DNA of 64,000 nucleotides from Staphylococcus cornubiensis (GTDB lineage Bacteria; Bacillota; Bacilli; Staphylococcales; Staphylococcaceae), in contig NZ_FXUZ01000002.1 in assembly GCF_900183575.1 (NCBI RefSeq), positions 248,001 to 312,000 of the forward strand, written 5' to 3'. The translations under genes were made by a program, and so were the position numbers. The notes under the pieces were generated by a model, which was not told the DNA's origin, did no database searches, and saw only the letters and a program-made list of their open reading frames with translations. Shown in pieces: positions 1 through 8,505 of this stretch; position 1 is the stretch's first letter; every line of letters starts with the position of its first letter.

Positions 1-327
1 TTGCCCGATTTGTAATTTCAATTTTTCATGAATGGTTTGACCGGATTTAGACAAATATAACAACTTTTCTCGTTTGTCGACTTCACCTGGACAGATGTTC
101 AACCATCCTTGTGCATCGAGTGCTTTCAAAATTTTTCGCGTTGTCGGCTTTTCGATTGAACGTCGTTTGGAAATTTGAACGAGTGTTGTGCCTGGATTTG
201 TCGCAATGTCTTTCATCACTAACCACTGTGCTGGGTGAAGTTGGTTTTCGTCGAGTAAAGGTTGTACGAGTTTGATATAGGGACGATAAAGTTTGGTGAA
301 ATGATCGAATAAAATTGAGGATTCCAT
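1..327 (-). CDS. MarR-family transcriptional regulator, C-terminus off the window
   Basis: The reading frame is open from the left edge to an ATG at 325-327 on the minus strand, giving the first 109 residues. An AAAGGAG ribosome site lies just upstream of the ATG. The protein starts MESSILFDHFTKLYRPYI and has a winged-helix pattern: helix ending in HPAQWLVMKDIA, recognition-helix region KRRSIEKPTTRKILKAL, and the wing signature VDKREKLLYLSKSG (the D-x-R wing typical of MarR proteins). It should be a dimeric DNA-binding repressor, often responsive to small phenolic or oxidising ligands. It is transcribed away from the VOC gene. The C-terminal dimerisation helices are outside the window. The ligand and targets cannot be told. 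Confidence 0.85.
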   Translation of the reverse strand, partial: MESSILFDHFTKLYRPYIKLVQPLLDENQLHPAQWLVMKDIATNPGTTLVQISKRRSIEKPTTRKILKALDAQGWLNICPGEVDKREKLLYLSKSGQTIHEKLKLQIGQ

Positions 328-501
328 ACGCGACTCCTTTCTGTATGAGTACTTAAAGTTTATTATAACACTTCATGATGGAGATGTACGTTAAAAGAAA
401 AATGGATTTTTAAAGGAAAAGTGCAGTGCATGTTATATCGAGATTTCACAACAAATATTTGGTAAAATAATATTATGGCAAGAGAAGTGGGAGGCAAACA
501 A

Positions 502-1269
502 ATGGTAGATATAGAATTTGATCACTTGGTTCATTATATTGATGGATTAAATCAATTCGAGTTTCCCGGGAAATATTTGGAAATTCAAAACGGTGGTCAA
601 CATGAAAATTTAGGGACTTTTAATCGTCTCGTCCACATCGATTTATCTTATATTGAATTAATAGATATTTATCATCAAGGGAAAATGAAGCAACAATCCA
701 AAACGGATGTAGGCAAGCACTCGTTTGCGACGTCGATTATGGAAAAGGATTATAAACAAGGCTTTAAAAAGATTTGTTTTAGAACACATGATATTGAGCG
801 ATTAAAAGCTCAATTTGAAGAAAGAGGGCTTGAAACAGTGGGACCTGTTGAAATGGCGAGAGAAAATAAAAAAGGACAAACGATACAGTGGCGACTGTTG
901 TATGTGGCTAATCATCAGTTCGATACGATTATGCCCTTTTTTATTGAATGGGAACAGTCTGATGAAGCACGTGAGGATGACTTACAAGAGTATTTTCATA
1001 AGCATTTGACATTGGACATGATCACATTAAATTCGTATCAACGTCAAACGATGGTGGAACACTGGAAAAAATGGTTTGATATGGAAGAGGTTGAATCTTC
1101 TGACCGCTACACCATCCTCCAAAGTCCTGCTAAAAAAGTCAAATTTAAATTGGTTGAAGATAAAGAAGATGGTATAGAAGAGATTCAATTTATCGACCAA
1201 ACTATTGACGCTCCGATAGCTTTTCGCACACGAGGCGCAAGATACCAATTTATTCCTCCTCACGCGTAA
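502..1269 (+). CDS. VOC (glyoxalase-like) domain protein
   Basis: A 255-residue protein beginning MVDIEFDHLVHYIDGLNQF. The start at 502 is chosen because GGGAGG sits 6-7 bases before it; the upstream in-frame ATG at 475 has no ribosome site. The N-terminal part (FDHLVHYIDG, then LGTFNRLVHIDLSYIELI) resembles the glyoxalase-like domain of staphylococcal VOC proteins, which use a beta-alpha-beta-beta-beta fold to bind metal and small substrates. H8 and E57-like positions could be metal ligands, but that is inference. It is convergent with a small membrane-protein gene and overlaps its 3' end by 10 bases. The substrate is unknown. Confidence 0.8.
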   Translation: MVDIEFDHLVHYIDGLNQFEFPGKYLEIQNGGQHENLGTFNRLVHIDLSYIELIDIYHQGKMKQQSKTDVGKHSFATSIMEKDYKQGFKKICFRTHDIERLKAQFEERGLETVGPVEMARENKKGQTIQWRLLYVANHQFDTIMPFFIEWEQSDEAREDDLQEYFHKHLTLDMITLNSYQRQTMVEHWKKWFDMEEVESSDRYTILQSPAKKVKFKLVEDKEDGIEEIQFIDQTIDAPIAFRTRGARYQFIPPHA

Positions 1270-1514
1270 ACAACAGTGTAAACGGCGCTGATAATCAGTA
1301 AAATATGCAACAGCGCAATGACGACTTCTATGACTGACATTAAGAGTTGCTGTTTCGTTTGATGTAGGAGCACACTGTAGATTCCGACGACTAATGAAAA
1401 CGCAACAAAAATAATGCGTAAACTTAAATAGTCGATTCCGATGTGCAGTACTAATGTGCAGACTATAAAGATGATATTGATGATAGAGAGTAAAAATAAA
1501 ATCAACTGACGCAT
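1260..1514 (-). CDS. small membrane protein, function unknown
   Basis: An 84-residue, strongly hydrophobic protein starting MRQLILFLLSIINIIF. A clear CTGGAGG ribosome site lies 6-8 bases before the ATG. Three membrane segments are visible: about residues 3-23, 28-50 and 60-83. It has no recognisable catalytic motif. It overlaps the convergent VOC gene by 10 bases at the 3' ends. A longer minus-strand frame across the same region (1027-1575) is not used, because it lacks a ribosome site and runs antisense to the VOC gene. Confidence 0.7.
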   Translation of the reverse strand: MRQLILFLLSIINIIFIVCTLVLHIGIDYLSLRIIFVAFSLVVGIYSVLLHQTKQQLLMSVIEVVIALLHILLIISAVYTVVYA

Positions 1515-1630
1515 AAAGAGACCTCCAGTTTATTTGAAAACATCTGTAGTGTAACGTTTTAATCGAATGTGTCATTGATTATACTAGAAAATAAGAGAAG
1601 ACGATAACTAAAAGGAGTTTTATACGAGAA

Positions 1631-2899
1631 ATGAAACGCATGAATATAACAGATCAAGAACATGATGCATTTGTTAAAGCGCATCCCAATGGTGATTTAT
1701 TACAATTGACAAAATGGGGAGACACGAAAAAGTTAACGGGATGGTATGCGAAACGTATTGCTGTAGGAGAAAACGGCGAATTGAAAGGTGTGGCGCAATT
1801 GCTATTTAAAAAGATACCGCGCACGCCTTTTACGATTTGTTATGCATCACGTGGCTTCGTTGTTGATTATACTGATACAACTGCCGTGAAAGCCTTGTTA
1901 GCTGAAGCCATCAAAGTCGCTCAAGCTGAAAAAGCTTATACGATTAAAATTGACCCGGATGTAGAAGTCGAGCAAGGGATGACAGTCGTGCAAGACTTAT
2001 TACAAATGGGCTTTAAACATAAAGGATTTAAAGAGGGCTTGGCTAAAGACTACATTCAACCGCGTATGACGATGATTACACCTATTGATCAGTCTGATGA
2101 AGCATTAATCCAAAGCTTTGAAAACCGTAATCGTTCGAAAGTCAGACTTGCACTCAAACGTGGCACAAAAGTGGAACGTAAAGGTCGTGAAGACTTGAAA
2201 ATATTTGCGGATTTAATGAAAGAAACGGGTGAACGTGATGGCTTCTTAACTCGTGACGTATCTTATTTTGAAACGATTTACGACGCACTTCATCCAGATG
2301 GTGATGCAGAGTTGTTCTTAGTGAAGCTCGAGCCTCAGCCTGTATTAGCGGAGTTGAATGCAGAACAACAAAAGTTGCAATCTGAAGTCGATACGTTAGC
2401 AGAAAAAGATCAAAATAACAAAAAAGTGCGTAACAAATTGAAAGATGCTGAACAAAAGATGAAGAAAAACCAGGCACTTATTCAGGATATGGAACAACTG
2501 AACAGTACCCATCCAGATGGTATTTATTTATCTGGGGCATTGCTCATGTTCGCAGGTCAAAAATCGTACTATCTATACGGTGCGTCATCCAACCATTATC
2601 GTGACTTTTTACCGAATCACCACATGCAGTTCAAAATGATGCAATATGCGCGTGAAAAAGGTGCGACGACTTATGATTTTGGTGGGACTGACAACAATCC
2701 TGATAAAGATTCAAGTCACTATGGTTTATGGACATTTAAAAAGGCGTGGGGCACGCGTTTAAGTGAAAAAATTGGGGAATTTGATTATGTTCTGAATCCC
2801 GTTGTTTATAAAGCGGTTGAACAGTTTAAGCCACAGTTGACACAACTTAAGATTAAACTTGTCCGTAAAATTAAATCATTACAACAACGTAAAGCATAA
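1631..2899 (+). CDS. femX: lipid II:glycine glycyltransferase FmhB/FemX
   Basis: A 422-residue Fem-family aminoacyltransferase, matching the ~421-residue FmhB of S. aureus from its first residues (MNITDQEHDAFVKAHPNGDL) to its end. FmhB adds the first glycine of the pentaglycine bridge to the lysine of lipid II, using glycyl-tRNA, at the inner membrane face. Visible family signatures are LLQLTKWG, RGFVVDY, NRSKVRLALKRGT, GERDGFLTRD, YLYGASSNHYRDFLPNHH and the closing YDFGGTDNNPDKDSSHYGLW. The two-helix coiled-coil arm is at about residues 240-290 (AEQQKLQSEVD to LIQDMEQL). GGAG is 13 bases from the ATG, a long spacing, but homology supports this start. It is essential in S. aureus. Confidence 0.97.
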   Translation: MKRMNITDQEHDAFVKAHPNGDLLQLTKWGDTKKLTGWYAKRIAVGENGELKGVAQLLFKKIPRTPFTICYASRGFVVDYTDTTAVKALLAEAIKVAQAEKAYTIKIDPDVEVEQGMTVVQDLLQMGFKHKGFKEGLAKDYIQPRMTMITPIDQSDEALIQSFENRNRSKVRLALKRGTKVERKGREDLKIFADLMKETGERDGFLTRDVSYFETIYDALHPDGDAELFLVKLEPQPVLAELNAEQQKLQSEVDTLAEKDQNNKKVRNKLKDAEQKMKKNQALIQDMEQLNSTHPDGIYLSGALLMFAGQKSYYLYGASSNHYRDFLPNHHMQFKMMQYAREKGATTYDFGGTDNNPDKDSSHYGLWTFKKAWGTRLSEKIGEFDYVLNPVVYKAVEQFKPQLTQLKIKLVRKIKSLQQRKA

Positions 2900-2909
2900 T
2901 GATAAGGTC

Positions 2910-2964
2910 AGCACTACTCACTATGAACACCGGTCTCACTCATGTGTGAAGTAGTGCTTTTTTT
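2910..2964 (+). terminator. terminator of femX
   Basis: Inverted repeat AGCACTACTCAC (2910-2921) with GTGAAGTAGTGCT (2946-2958), then a T run. It starts 10 bases after the femX stop and is a classic rho-independent terminator. Confidence 0.85.
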
Positions 2965-3000
2965 GAAATTCAATAATAACAATGACAATTGAAATAAATG

Positions 3001-3054
3001 AGGTGACACGATAGCTGTTGATGTTTATCGTCAGGGCTTAACGGGTCACCTTTT
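3001..3054 (+). other. nested hairpin in the 5' region of the RND transporter gene
   Basis: Outer stem AGGTGAC (3001-3007) pairs with GTCACCT (3045-3051). Directly inside it ACGATA (3008-3013) pairs with TATCGT (3026-3031), leaving a one-sided 13-base bulge. It is followed by TTTAG only, so it is a weak terminator at best. It lies 119 bases before the transporter start and could be part of its leader. Function unknown. Confidence 0.45.
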
Positions 3055-3172
3055 AGGGGTGGTGCAGTGATAAAAGTGACTGTTCACGCCGTATTGATAA
3101 GTTGTGTGCTATGAGATGCGATTGAGGGATGTTAATTCAAAATAGTGCAGTCATGTCATTTACAAGGGAGAG

Positions 3173-6100
3173 ATGAGTGTGGTCAAAAAATTAATCGACT
3201 TCTCGCTATCGAACAAGTTTGCCATTATGTTGATGGTATTACTCGTCATACTTGGCGGAGTCTATGCAAGTTTTAAAATGAAGTTGGAATTGTTACCCGA
3301 TACCGAACCACCGATGTTGACGATTACAACACCAATGCCGGGTGCAACGTCTGAAACGGTCATGAAAGAAGTGAGTGACCCGATTGATGAAGAAATCCGG
3401 GGTATGGCCGGTGTCACAAGTGTTAAGACGCAATCTTTGTCCAATGCTTCAATGATTACTGTCAATTTTGATGAGAATATGGATATGGACAAAGCAGAAC
3501 AAGATATCGATAAAGCATTGAAAAAGGTTGATTTGCCAGACGAAGCACAAACTTCAGATATTAAACGTAGCTCAATGAATGCATTTCCAGTTGTAGCGTA
3601 TTCTATATTGCATCAAAAAGATGATGTCAAAGCGAGTACAAAAGCAGTTAAAGAACAACTGATTCCGAAGTTACAAACAATTGATGGGGTGCAACGTGCT
3701 ACAGTGAATGGTCAAATCGAACGTAAAGTAACAATTAAGTTCGATGATGACAAACTTCAAAAGGCGGGGCTCAATGCGAAACAAGTATCTGATTATATCG
3801 AAGGGGCTACAAAAGAGTCGCCGTTAGGATTATTCCAATTTGGCGATACTGAAAAATCTGTTGTCATTGATGGTCAGTACGCTTCTGTAGACGCACTTAA
3901 AAATATGCAAATTCCGTTAGCACTTGCTGCACAATCCTCAGGTGGCAATGCACAAGGTCAACAAGCGAATAGAAGTGCATCAAGTAGCGACAATAGCGCG
4001 ACGTCAGCACAATCTGTTTCAAACAATCAACAAAGTGCACAAGCTGTTGCGCTGAATGATCTTGCTGAAGTGAAGTTATCTGACGAACGTGAGTCTATTT
4101 CAAGAACGAATGGCCAAGATGCTGTAGATGTGCAAATTGTTAAAACGCAAGGTGCGAACACTGTTGCAGTAGCAAATGATGTCGATCGAACGATTAAAGA
4201 TTTCGTAAAAGAACATCCAGAATTAAAATCGGTTAAAATTATGGACACAGCTAAACCGATTACAGACTCACTCAATACGATGATAGAAAAGGCATTGCTC
4301 GGTTCGATTGTGGCTGTCATTGTTATTCTGTTATTCTTAAGAAATATTCGAATGACGGCGATTTCTATCGTTTCTATCCCATTATCATTACTTATCGCGA
4401 TGGTTGCGTTAAAGCTTTCAGATGTATCATTAAACATTCTTACATTAGGCGCACTCACAGTTGCTATTGGTCGGGTGATTGACGATTCCATTGTTGTCAT
4501 CGAAAATATTTACCGGCGCCTAACACGTCAAGATGAGCAATTATCTGGGGATGGCCTTATCGTATCTGCAACGAAAGAAGTATTTATTCCAATTATGTCA
4601 TCTACATTAGTGACAATCGTCGTATTCGCACCACTTGCTTTTGTAACCGGTTCGGTAGGTGAGATGTTTAGACCTTTTGCTTATGCAATTACGTTTAGCT
4701 TACTTGCATCGTTACTCGTATCTATTACAATTGTACCCGTGCTTGGCTCACTATTTTTTAAACGCGGTTTGAAACGTAAACCCAAATCAGAGCTAGGTGT
4801 AGTAGGGCGAAGTTATCGTAAAGTTTTGAAATGGAGTTTAGATCATAAATGGATTGTGTTGATATTCAGTACAGTCATTTTAATCGGAAGTATCGTATTA
4901 GGAAGTATGAAAATTGGTACAAGCTTTATTTCGACGGGCGAAGATAAGTTTATGGCACTCACATATACGCCAAAACCTGGAGAAACAAAACAAAAAGTAT
5001 TGTCACATGCTGAAGAAGTTGAAAAATATTTACTCGACAATCGAAACGTCCGTCACGTTCAATATTCAGTCGGTGGCGCATCACCTATCGATCCCACTGG
5101 TTCTACTAACAACATGGCATTGATGGTCGAGTATGATTCAGACACACCAAACTTTGATCAAGAGCCAGAACGTGTGTTGAAACACATTAAGACGTATCAT
5201 CATGATGGTGAATGGAAAAACTTAGATATGGGCACAGGTGCGACGTCCAACACACTGAATGTAGAAGTAACAGGACCATCGACTACAGCGATTGAAGGTA
5301 CCGTTAAAGCAATACAAGAAAAAATGTCTCAAGTGTCTGGATTAACAAATGTTAAGTCGGATTTAACGGAAACGTATCAGCAATATGAAGTGAAAGTGGA
5401 TCCGAATAAGGCGGCACAAACAGGTATGACAGCTGGCCAACTTGCTATGATGCTCAACCAAAACATACCTGACATGACGATTTCGAAAGTGAAAGATAAA
5501 AATCAAACATACGATGTCGTTGTCCAACAAGATAAAGATACACATTGGACGAAAGAAAAATTAGAAAACACACCCCTTCCATCACCAACAGGGGACAATC
5601 GTAAGTTGAGTGATATTGCCACTTTGAAAACGACAACAACACCTAACGCATTAGTGAAAAAAGGTGGCGATTATGTCAGCACAGTTTCAGCTACGATTTC
5701 TGGTGATGATGTCGGTTCAATTTCTCAAGAAGTGATGAAACAGTTGAATGAACTCGACACGCCAAGTGATGTGCATACGTCATTAGGTGGTACGAATGAT
5801 GACATTCAAGAGGCATTTTCACAATTGATGATTGCGATGTTAGCAGCGATTATTATCGTTTATCTCGTACTTGTACTGACATTTAAAGGTGCACTTGCGC
5901 CATTTACGATTTTATTCGCACTTCCATACACTGTGATTGGTGTTGTGTTAGCGCTCATCTTTACAGGTGAAACGTTGTCTGTACCAAGTATGATTGGTTT
6001 ACTAATGTTAATCGGTATCGTCGTCACAAATGCGATTGTCCTTGTTGACCGTGTCATTACGAATGAAAAAGCAGGTTTACCGATGAAAGAAGCGTTGTTA

Positions 6101-6337
6101 GAAGCAGGAGGTACGCGTATCCGACCGATTTTAATGACGGCTATTGCGACAATTGGTGCACTGATTCCTTTATTATTCGGTCAAGACAGCTCTGTACTGA
6201 TTTCTAAAGGGCTTGCGGCTACTGTCATCGGTGGTTTATTATCATCGACATTACTAACATTGATTGTCGTGCCTGTCATTTATGAAATTTTGTTTACGTT
6301 AAAAGCGAAAATTACGAGACGTAAAAAGAAGGCGTAA
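3173..6337 (+). CDS. RND (AcrB/MMPL-like) transporter, stand-alone
   Basis: A 1054-residue hydrophobe/amphiphile efflux RND protein. The layout is TM1 (about residues 14-32), a large extracellular porter domain, a block of TM helices (about 370-525), a second porter domain (about 575-880), and a second TM block (about 885-1040). Visible family motifs include LLPDTEPPMLTITTPMPGAT near the start, LNILTLGALTVAIGRVIDDS in the TM4 region (proton-relay aspartates) and GLLMLIGIVVTNAIVLVDR in TM10. Proton-driven export of amphiphiles is likely; the substrate is unknown. No membrane-fusion or outer-membrane partner is adjacent, as expected in a Gram-positive. A Ser/Gln/Asn-rich stretch at residues ~253-291 interrupts the first porter domain. 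GGGAG precedes the ATG closely. Confidence 0.93.
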   Translation: MSVVKKLIDFSLSNKFAIMLMVLLVILGGVYASFKMKLELLPDTEPPMLTITTPMPGATSETVMKEVSDPIDEEIRGMAGVTSVKTQSLSNASMITVNFDENMDMDKAEQDIDKALKKVDLPDEAQTSDIKRSSMNAFPVVAYSILHQKDDVKASTKAVKEQLIPKLQTIDGVQRATVNGQIERKVTIKFDDDKLQKAGLNAKQVSDYIEGATKESPLGLFQFGDTEKSVVIDGQYASVDALKNMQIPLALAAQSSGGNAQGQQANRSASSSDNSATSAQSVSNNQQSAQAVALNDLAEVKLSDERESISRTNGQDAVDVQIVKTQGANTVAVANDVDRTIKDFVKEHPELKSVKIMDTAKPITDSLNTMIEKALLGSIVAVIVILLFLRNIRMTAISIVSIPLSLLIAMVALKLSDVSLNILTLGALTVAIGRVIDDSIVVIENIYRRLTRQDEQLSGDGLIVSATKEVFIPIMSSTLVTIVVFAPLAFVTGSVGEMFRPFAYAITFSLLASLLVSITIVPVLGSLFFKRGLKRKPKSELGVVGRSYRKVLKWSLDHKWIVLIFSTVILIGSIVLGSMKIGTSFISTGEDKFMALTYTPKPGETKQKVLSHAEEVEKYLLDNRNVRHVQYSVGGASPIDPTGSTNNMALMVEYDSDTPNFDQEPERVLKHIKTYHHDGEWKNLDMGTGATSNTLNVEVTGPSTTAIEGTVKAIQEKMSQVSGLTNVKSDLTETYQQYEVKVDPNKAAQTGMTAGQLAMMLNQNIPDMTISKVKDKNQTYDVVVQQDKDTHWTKEKLENTPLPSPTGDNRKLSDIATLKTTTTPNALVKKGGDYVSTVSATISGDDVGSISQEVMKQLNELDTPSDVHTSLGGTNDDIQEAFSQLMIAMLAAIIIVYLVLVLTFKGALAPFTILFALPYTVIGVVLALIFTGETLSVPSMIGLLMLIGIVVTNAIVLVDRVITNEKAGLPMKEALLEAGGTRIRPILMTAIATIGALIPLLFGQDSSVLISKGLAATVIGGLLSSTLLTLIVVPVIYEILFTLKAKITRRKKKA

Positions 6338-6437
6338 ACCATTGACGTAAAGCGGTTCCTTTTGTAAGATGAAACCATTATCCTCAATGAAATGAGTAGG
6401 TTCATCAGCCTAAACATGCAATACCTTAACATGAAAA

Positions 6438-6484
6438 AGAGGGTTGAGACAGGATATTTAATGACTATGTCTCAGCCCTTTCTA
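6438..6484 (+). terminator. terminator after the RND transporter
   Basis: AAGAGGGTTGAGAC (6437-6450) pairs with GTCTCAGCCCTTTC (6469-6482), with a few T residues following. It lies 100 bases after the stop and before the aminotransferase gene. Confidence 0.75.
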
Positions 6485-6539
6485 TATTTAGGAAAGTGAT
6501 AGACCCATAAGATGTTGAGTGAATGTAAGGAGGAAGACG

Positions 6540-7694
6540 ATGACATATACAACAATATTAGGAGAAATTCCGGATAGTTATTTCGGTAAAACAGTCGGAC
6601 AAAAGATCACACATGGCCCATTACCGCTGATTAACTTAGCAGTTGGCATACCTGATGGTGATACACCGCCTGTGATTTTAAAAGCACTACAAGAAGCCAT
6701 TATTAAACCTGCCAATCAAAAGTATTTAGCCTTTCAAGGAAAAGAAGCATTTAGACAAGCGATTGTAGATTTTTATCAACGTCAATTCAACGTGACCTTA
6801 GATCCGGAAAAAGAAGTTTGTCTGTTTTATGGGACAAAAAATGGACTTGTCGCGTTACCGACATGTGTCATTGAACCAGGGGAAGAAGTGTTGTTACCAG
6901 ATCCCGGTTATACAGATTATGAAGCGGGCGTTTTACTTGCAAGGGGTGTACCGAAGCCGTTAAAACTTTCCCCTGAACGTCATTACATACCTGACTGGAA
7001 TGAAGTAGACACGACGAAGACTCGGCTTATTTATTTAACATACCCGAACAATCCAACCGGTTCTGTAGCGACGCCTGAGTTTTTCCAAGAGACCATTGAC
7101 CGTTTTAAAAATACGCAAACGAAAATAGTGCATGACTTTGCCTATCAAGCGTTTGGATTTGATCAGCCGAACCCGAGTATTCTCCAAGCTGAAGGAGCAA
7201 AAGATTGTGCAATTGAAGTCTTTTCATTTTCAAAAGGTTACAATATGTCAGGGTATCGTGTCGGTTTTGCGGTAGGTAATGAAGAAATGATTGCGAATCT
7301 TCAGAAATACCATACACATACGCAAGCAGGCATGTATGGTGCGTTACAGGATGCGTGTACCGTTGCATTAAATGAATGTGATGACGAATTAACAGCGCAA
7401 AATGCAATATTTAAAAAGAGACGTGACAAAATAGAAGTGGCATTGAATGAAGCAGGGATTCCTCACGAGCCGATTAAAGGGGGCATTTTCTTATGGTTGA
7501 AATGTCCAGATGGCTTCTCAAGTGATGCGTTTATTGCACACTTACTTCAAGAACAGTCTATTTTAGCGGCGCCCGGCCATCCTTTTGGTGAAGAAGGAGA
7601 AGGTTATGTCCGTATATCATTTGCGATTGATGAAACACAATTAGATGAAGCGATTGCACGTTTAGTATCATTGAAGGCGCTTTATCATTCATAG
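6540..7694 (+). CDS. PLP-dependent aminotransferase, class I/II
   Basis: A 384-residue fold-type I aminotransferase starting MTYTTILGEIPDSYFG. The start is the ATG at 6540, preceded by AAGGAGG at normal spacing; an upstream in-frame GTG at 6519 would run through that ribosome site. The PLP lysine is K232 in FSFSKGYNMSGYRVGF, the classic aspartate-aminotransferase motif. Other family blocks are LIYLTYPNNPTGS and VRISFA with the C-terminal substrate arginine. It resembles LL-diaminopimelate- and aspartate-type aminotransferases, but substrate specificity cannot be read from motifs. It is a single-gene unit with its own terminator. Confidence 0.9.
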   Translation: MTYTTILGEIPDSYFGKTVGQKITHGPLPLINLAVGIPDGDTPPVILKALQEAIIKPANQKYLAFQGKEAFRQAIVDFYQRQFNVTLDPEKEVCLFYGTKNGLVALPTCVIEPGEEVLLPDPGYTDYEAGVLLARGVPKPLKLSPERHYIPDWNEVDTTKTRLIYLTYPNNPTGSVATPEFFQETIDRFKNTQTKIVHDFAYQAFGFDQPNPSILQAEGAKDCAIEVFSFSKGYNMSGYRVGFAVGNEEMIANLQKYHTHTQAGMYGALQDACTVALNECDDELTAQNAIFKKRRDKIEVALNEAGIPHEPIKGGIFLWLKCPDGFSSDAFIAHLLQEQSILAAPGHPFGEEGEGYVRISFAIDETQLDEAIARLVSLKALYHS

Positions 7695-7704
7695 TAGAGC
7701 GAGG

Positions 7705-7745
7705 AGGACTGATGAGAAGAAATAAAATTCCATCAGTCCTTTTAT
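7705..7745 (+). terminator. terminator of the aminotransferase gene
   Basis: AGGACTGATG (7705-7714) and CATCAGTCCT (7731-7740) form a perfect 10-bp stem followed by TTTATT, 10 bases after the stop. Confidence 0.88.
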
Positions 7746-7762
7746 TAATCAGCGAGTTGTAA

Positions 7763-7803
7763 TAAAAAGCTCACGTTACGCTTAGGATGATACGCAACGT
7801 GAG
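7763..7803 (-). terminator. terminator of the 7856-8173 membrane-protein gene
   Basis: Read on the minus strand, ACTCACGTTGCG pairs with CGTAACGTGAG and is followed by a run of five T. It lies about 55 bases beyond the stop of the minus-strand gene. Confidence 0.8.
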
Positions 7804-7855
7804 TGATTCATGGCTACTCAATATGAATATGTAAAATTGAAAGCTGAGTCATTGG

Positions 7856-8173
7856 TTAAATAAAGACCACTGCAAGAATAATATAAACGACGAGAATAAA
7901 AACTGTCATCATGTTCAAAATACGAACACCTTTTTCATCGTTTTTACAATGTTTGAATGCAGTGATTTCTACATTACCGATCAATAAAATTAAGACGACA
8001 AACACCCACCAAGTTGTTGCTGGATAATAGACGAGTGAAGTTGCGACGACAATAATAAGTAAGAGGCCCATAATGACTCTTAACAACTTTGGCATCATAA
8101 TACGCATTTTAAAAATACTGATATAGGCAACGACTAAATACATGAGGGGTAATAAGATTAAGTAAGCTAACAT
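7856..8173 (-). CDS. small membrane protein, four-helix, function unknown
   Basis: A 105-residue membrane protein starting MLAYLILLPLMYLVVAY. The start at 8173 fits AAAGGA eight bases upstream; the other ATG at 8182 abuts that site and is unlikely. Hydrophobic segments lie at about residues 2-20, 34-50, 55-71 and 85-104, with a basic loop between the first two (KMRIMMPKLLR) and a charged loop before the last (KHCKNDEKGVR). There is no known catalytic motif. It is followed in transcription by its own terminator and preceded by the small coiled-coil gene on the same strand. Confidence 0.72.
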   Translation of the reverse strand: MLAYLILLPLMYLVVAYISIFKMRIMMPKLLRVIMGLLLIIVVATSLVYYPATTWWVFVVLILLIGNVEITAFKHCKNDEKGVRILNMMTVFILVVYIILAVVFI

Positions 8174-8226
8174 GAAGTACATCCTTTCTGTATCTTGCTC
8201 GAGAAGTCAAATGTTGAATGACGACT

Positions 8227-8397
8227 TTAACGTTTTTCTTGAAGTTGCCTACGCACATCGGCAATTTGCTGTTCGATTTGTTCAAGTTGTTGAATCAGTG
8301 GATCGACTTGCTGAGATGTGGACTCACGCTTTTCTAAGTCACCTTGCAAACGTACATAATCCATCTTAAGCTCTTGCAATTGCTGTTCTAAATCCAT
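8227..8397 (-). CDS. SE1832-like small coiled-coil protein
   Basis: A 56-residue protein, MDLEQQLQELKMDYVRLQGD onward, beginning at an ATG six bases after a strong AAGGAGG. The whole chain is a heptad-patterned, Glu/Gln/Arg-rich helix with one break near QQVDPLI, so it should form a coiled-coil hairpin. Small proteins of this kind are conserved in staphylococci; I connect it with the SE1832 family from memory. Its biochemical role is unknown. It is on the minus strand, 53 bases upstream of the membrane-protein gene, probably in the same transcript. Confidence 0.7.
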   Translation of the reverse strand: MDLEQQLQELKMDYVRLQGDLEKRESTSQQVDPLIQQLEQIEQQIADVRRQLQEKR

Positions 8398-8505
8398 AAG
8401 GCACCTCCTTATATCAATCCTTATCATTATAGCACGTTAACATTGCTTAATTAAAACGTTTTACAGTAACATAGAAGTAAGTTGTTTCAAAAGAGGGGTT
8501 GTATC

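Noticed and set aside
1027-1575. 182-residue minus-strand frame
   Set aside because: Antisense to the VOC gene and overlapping the better-supported small membrane protein; no ribosome site.
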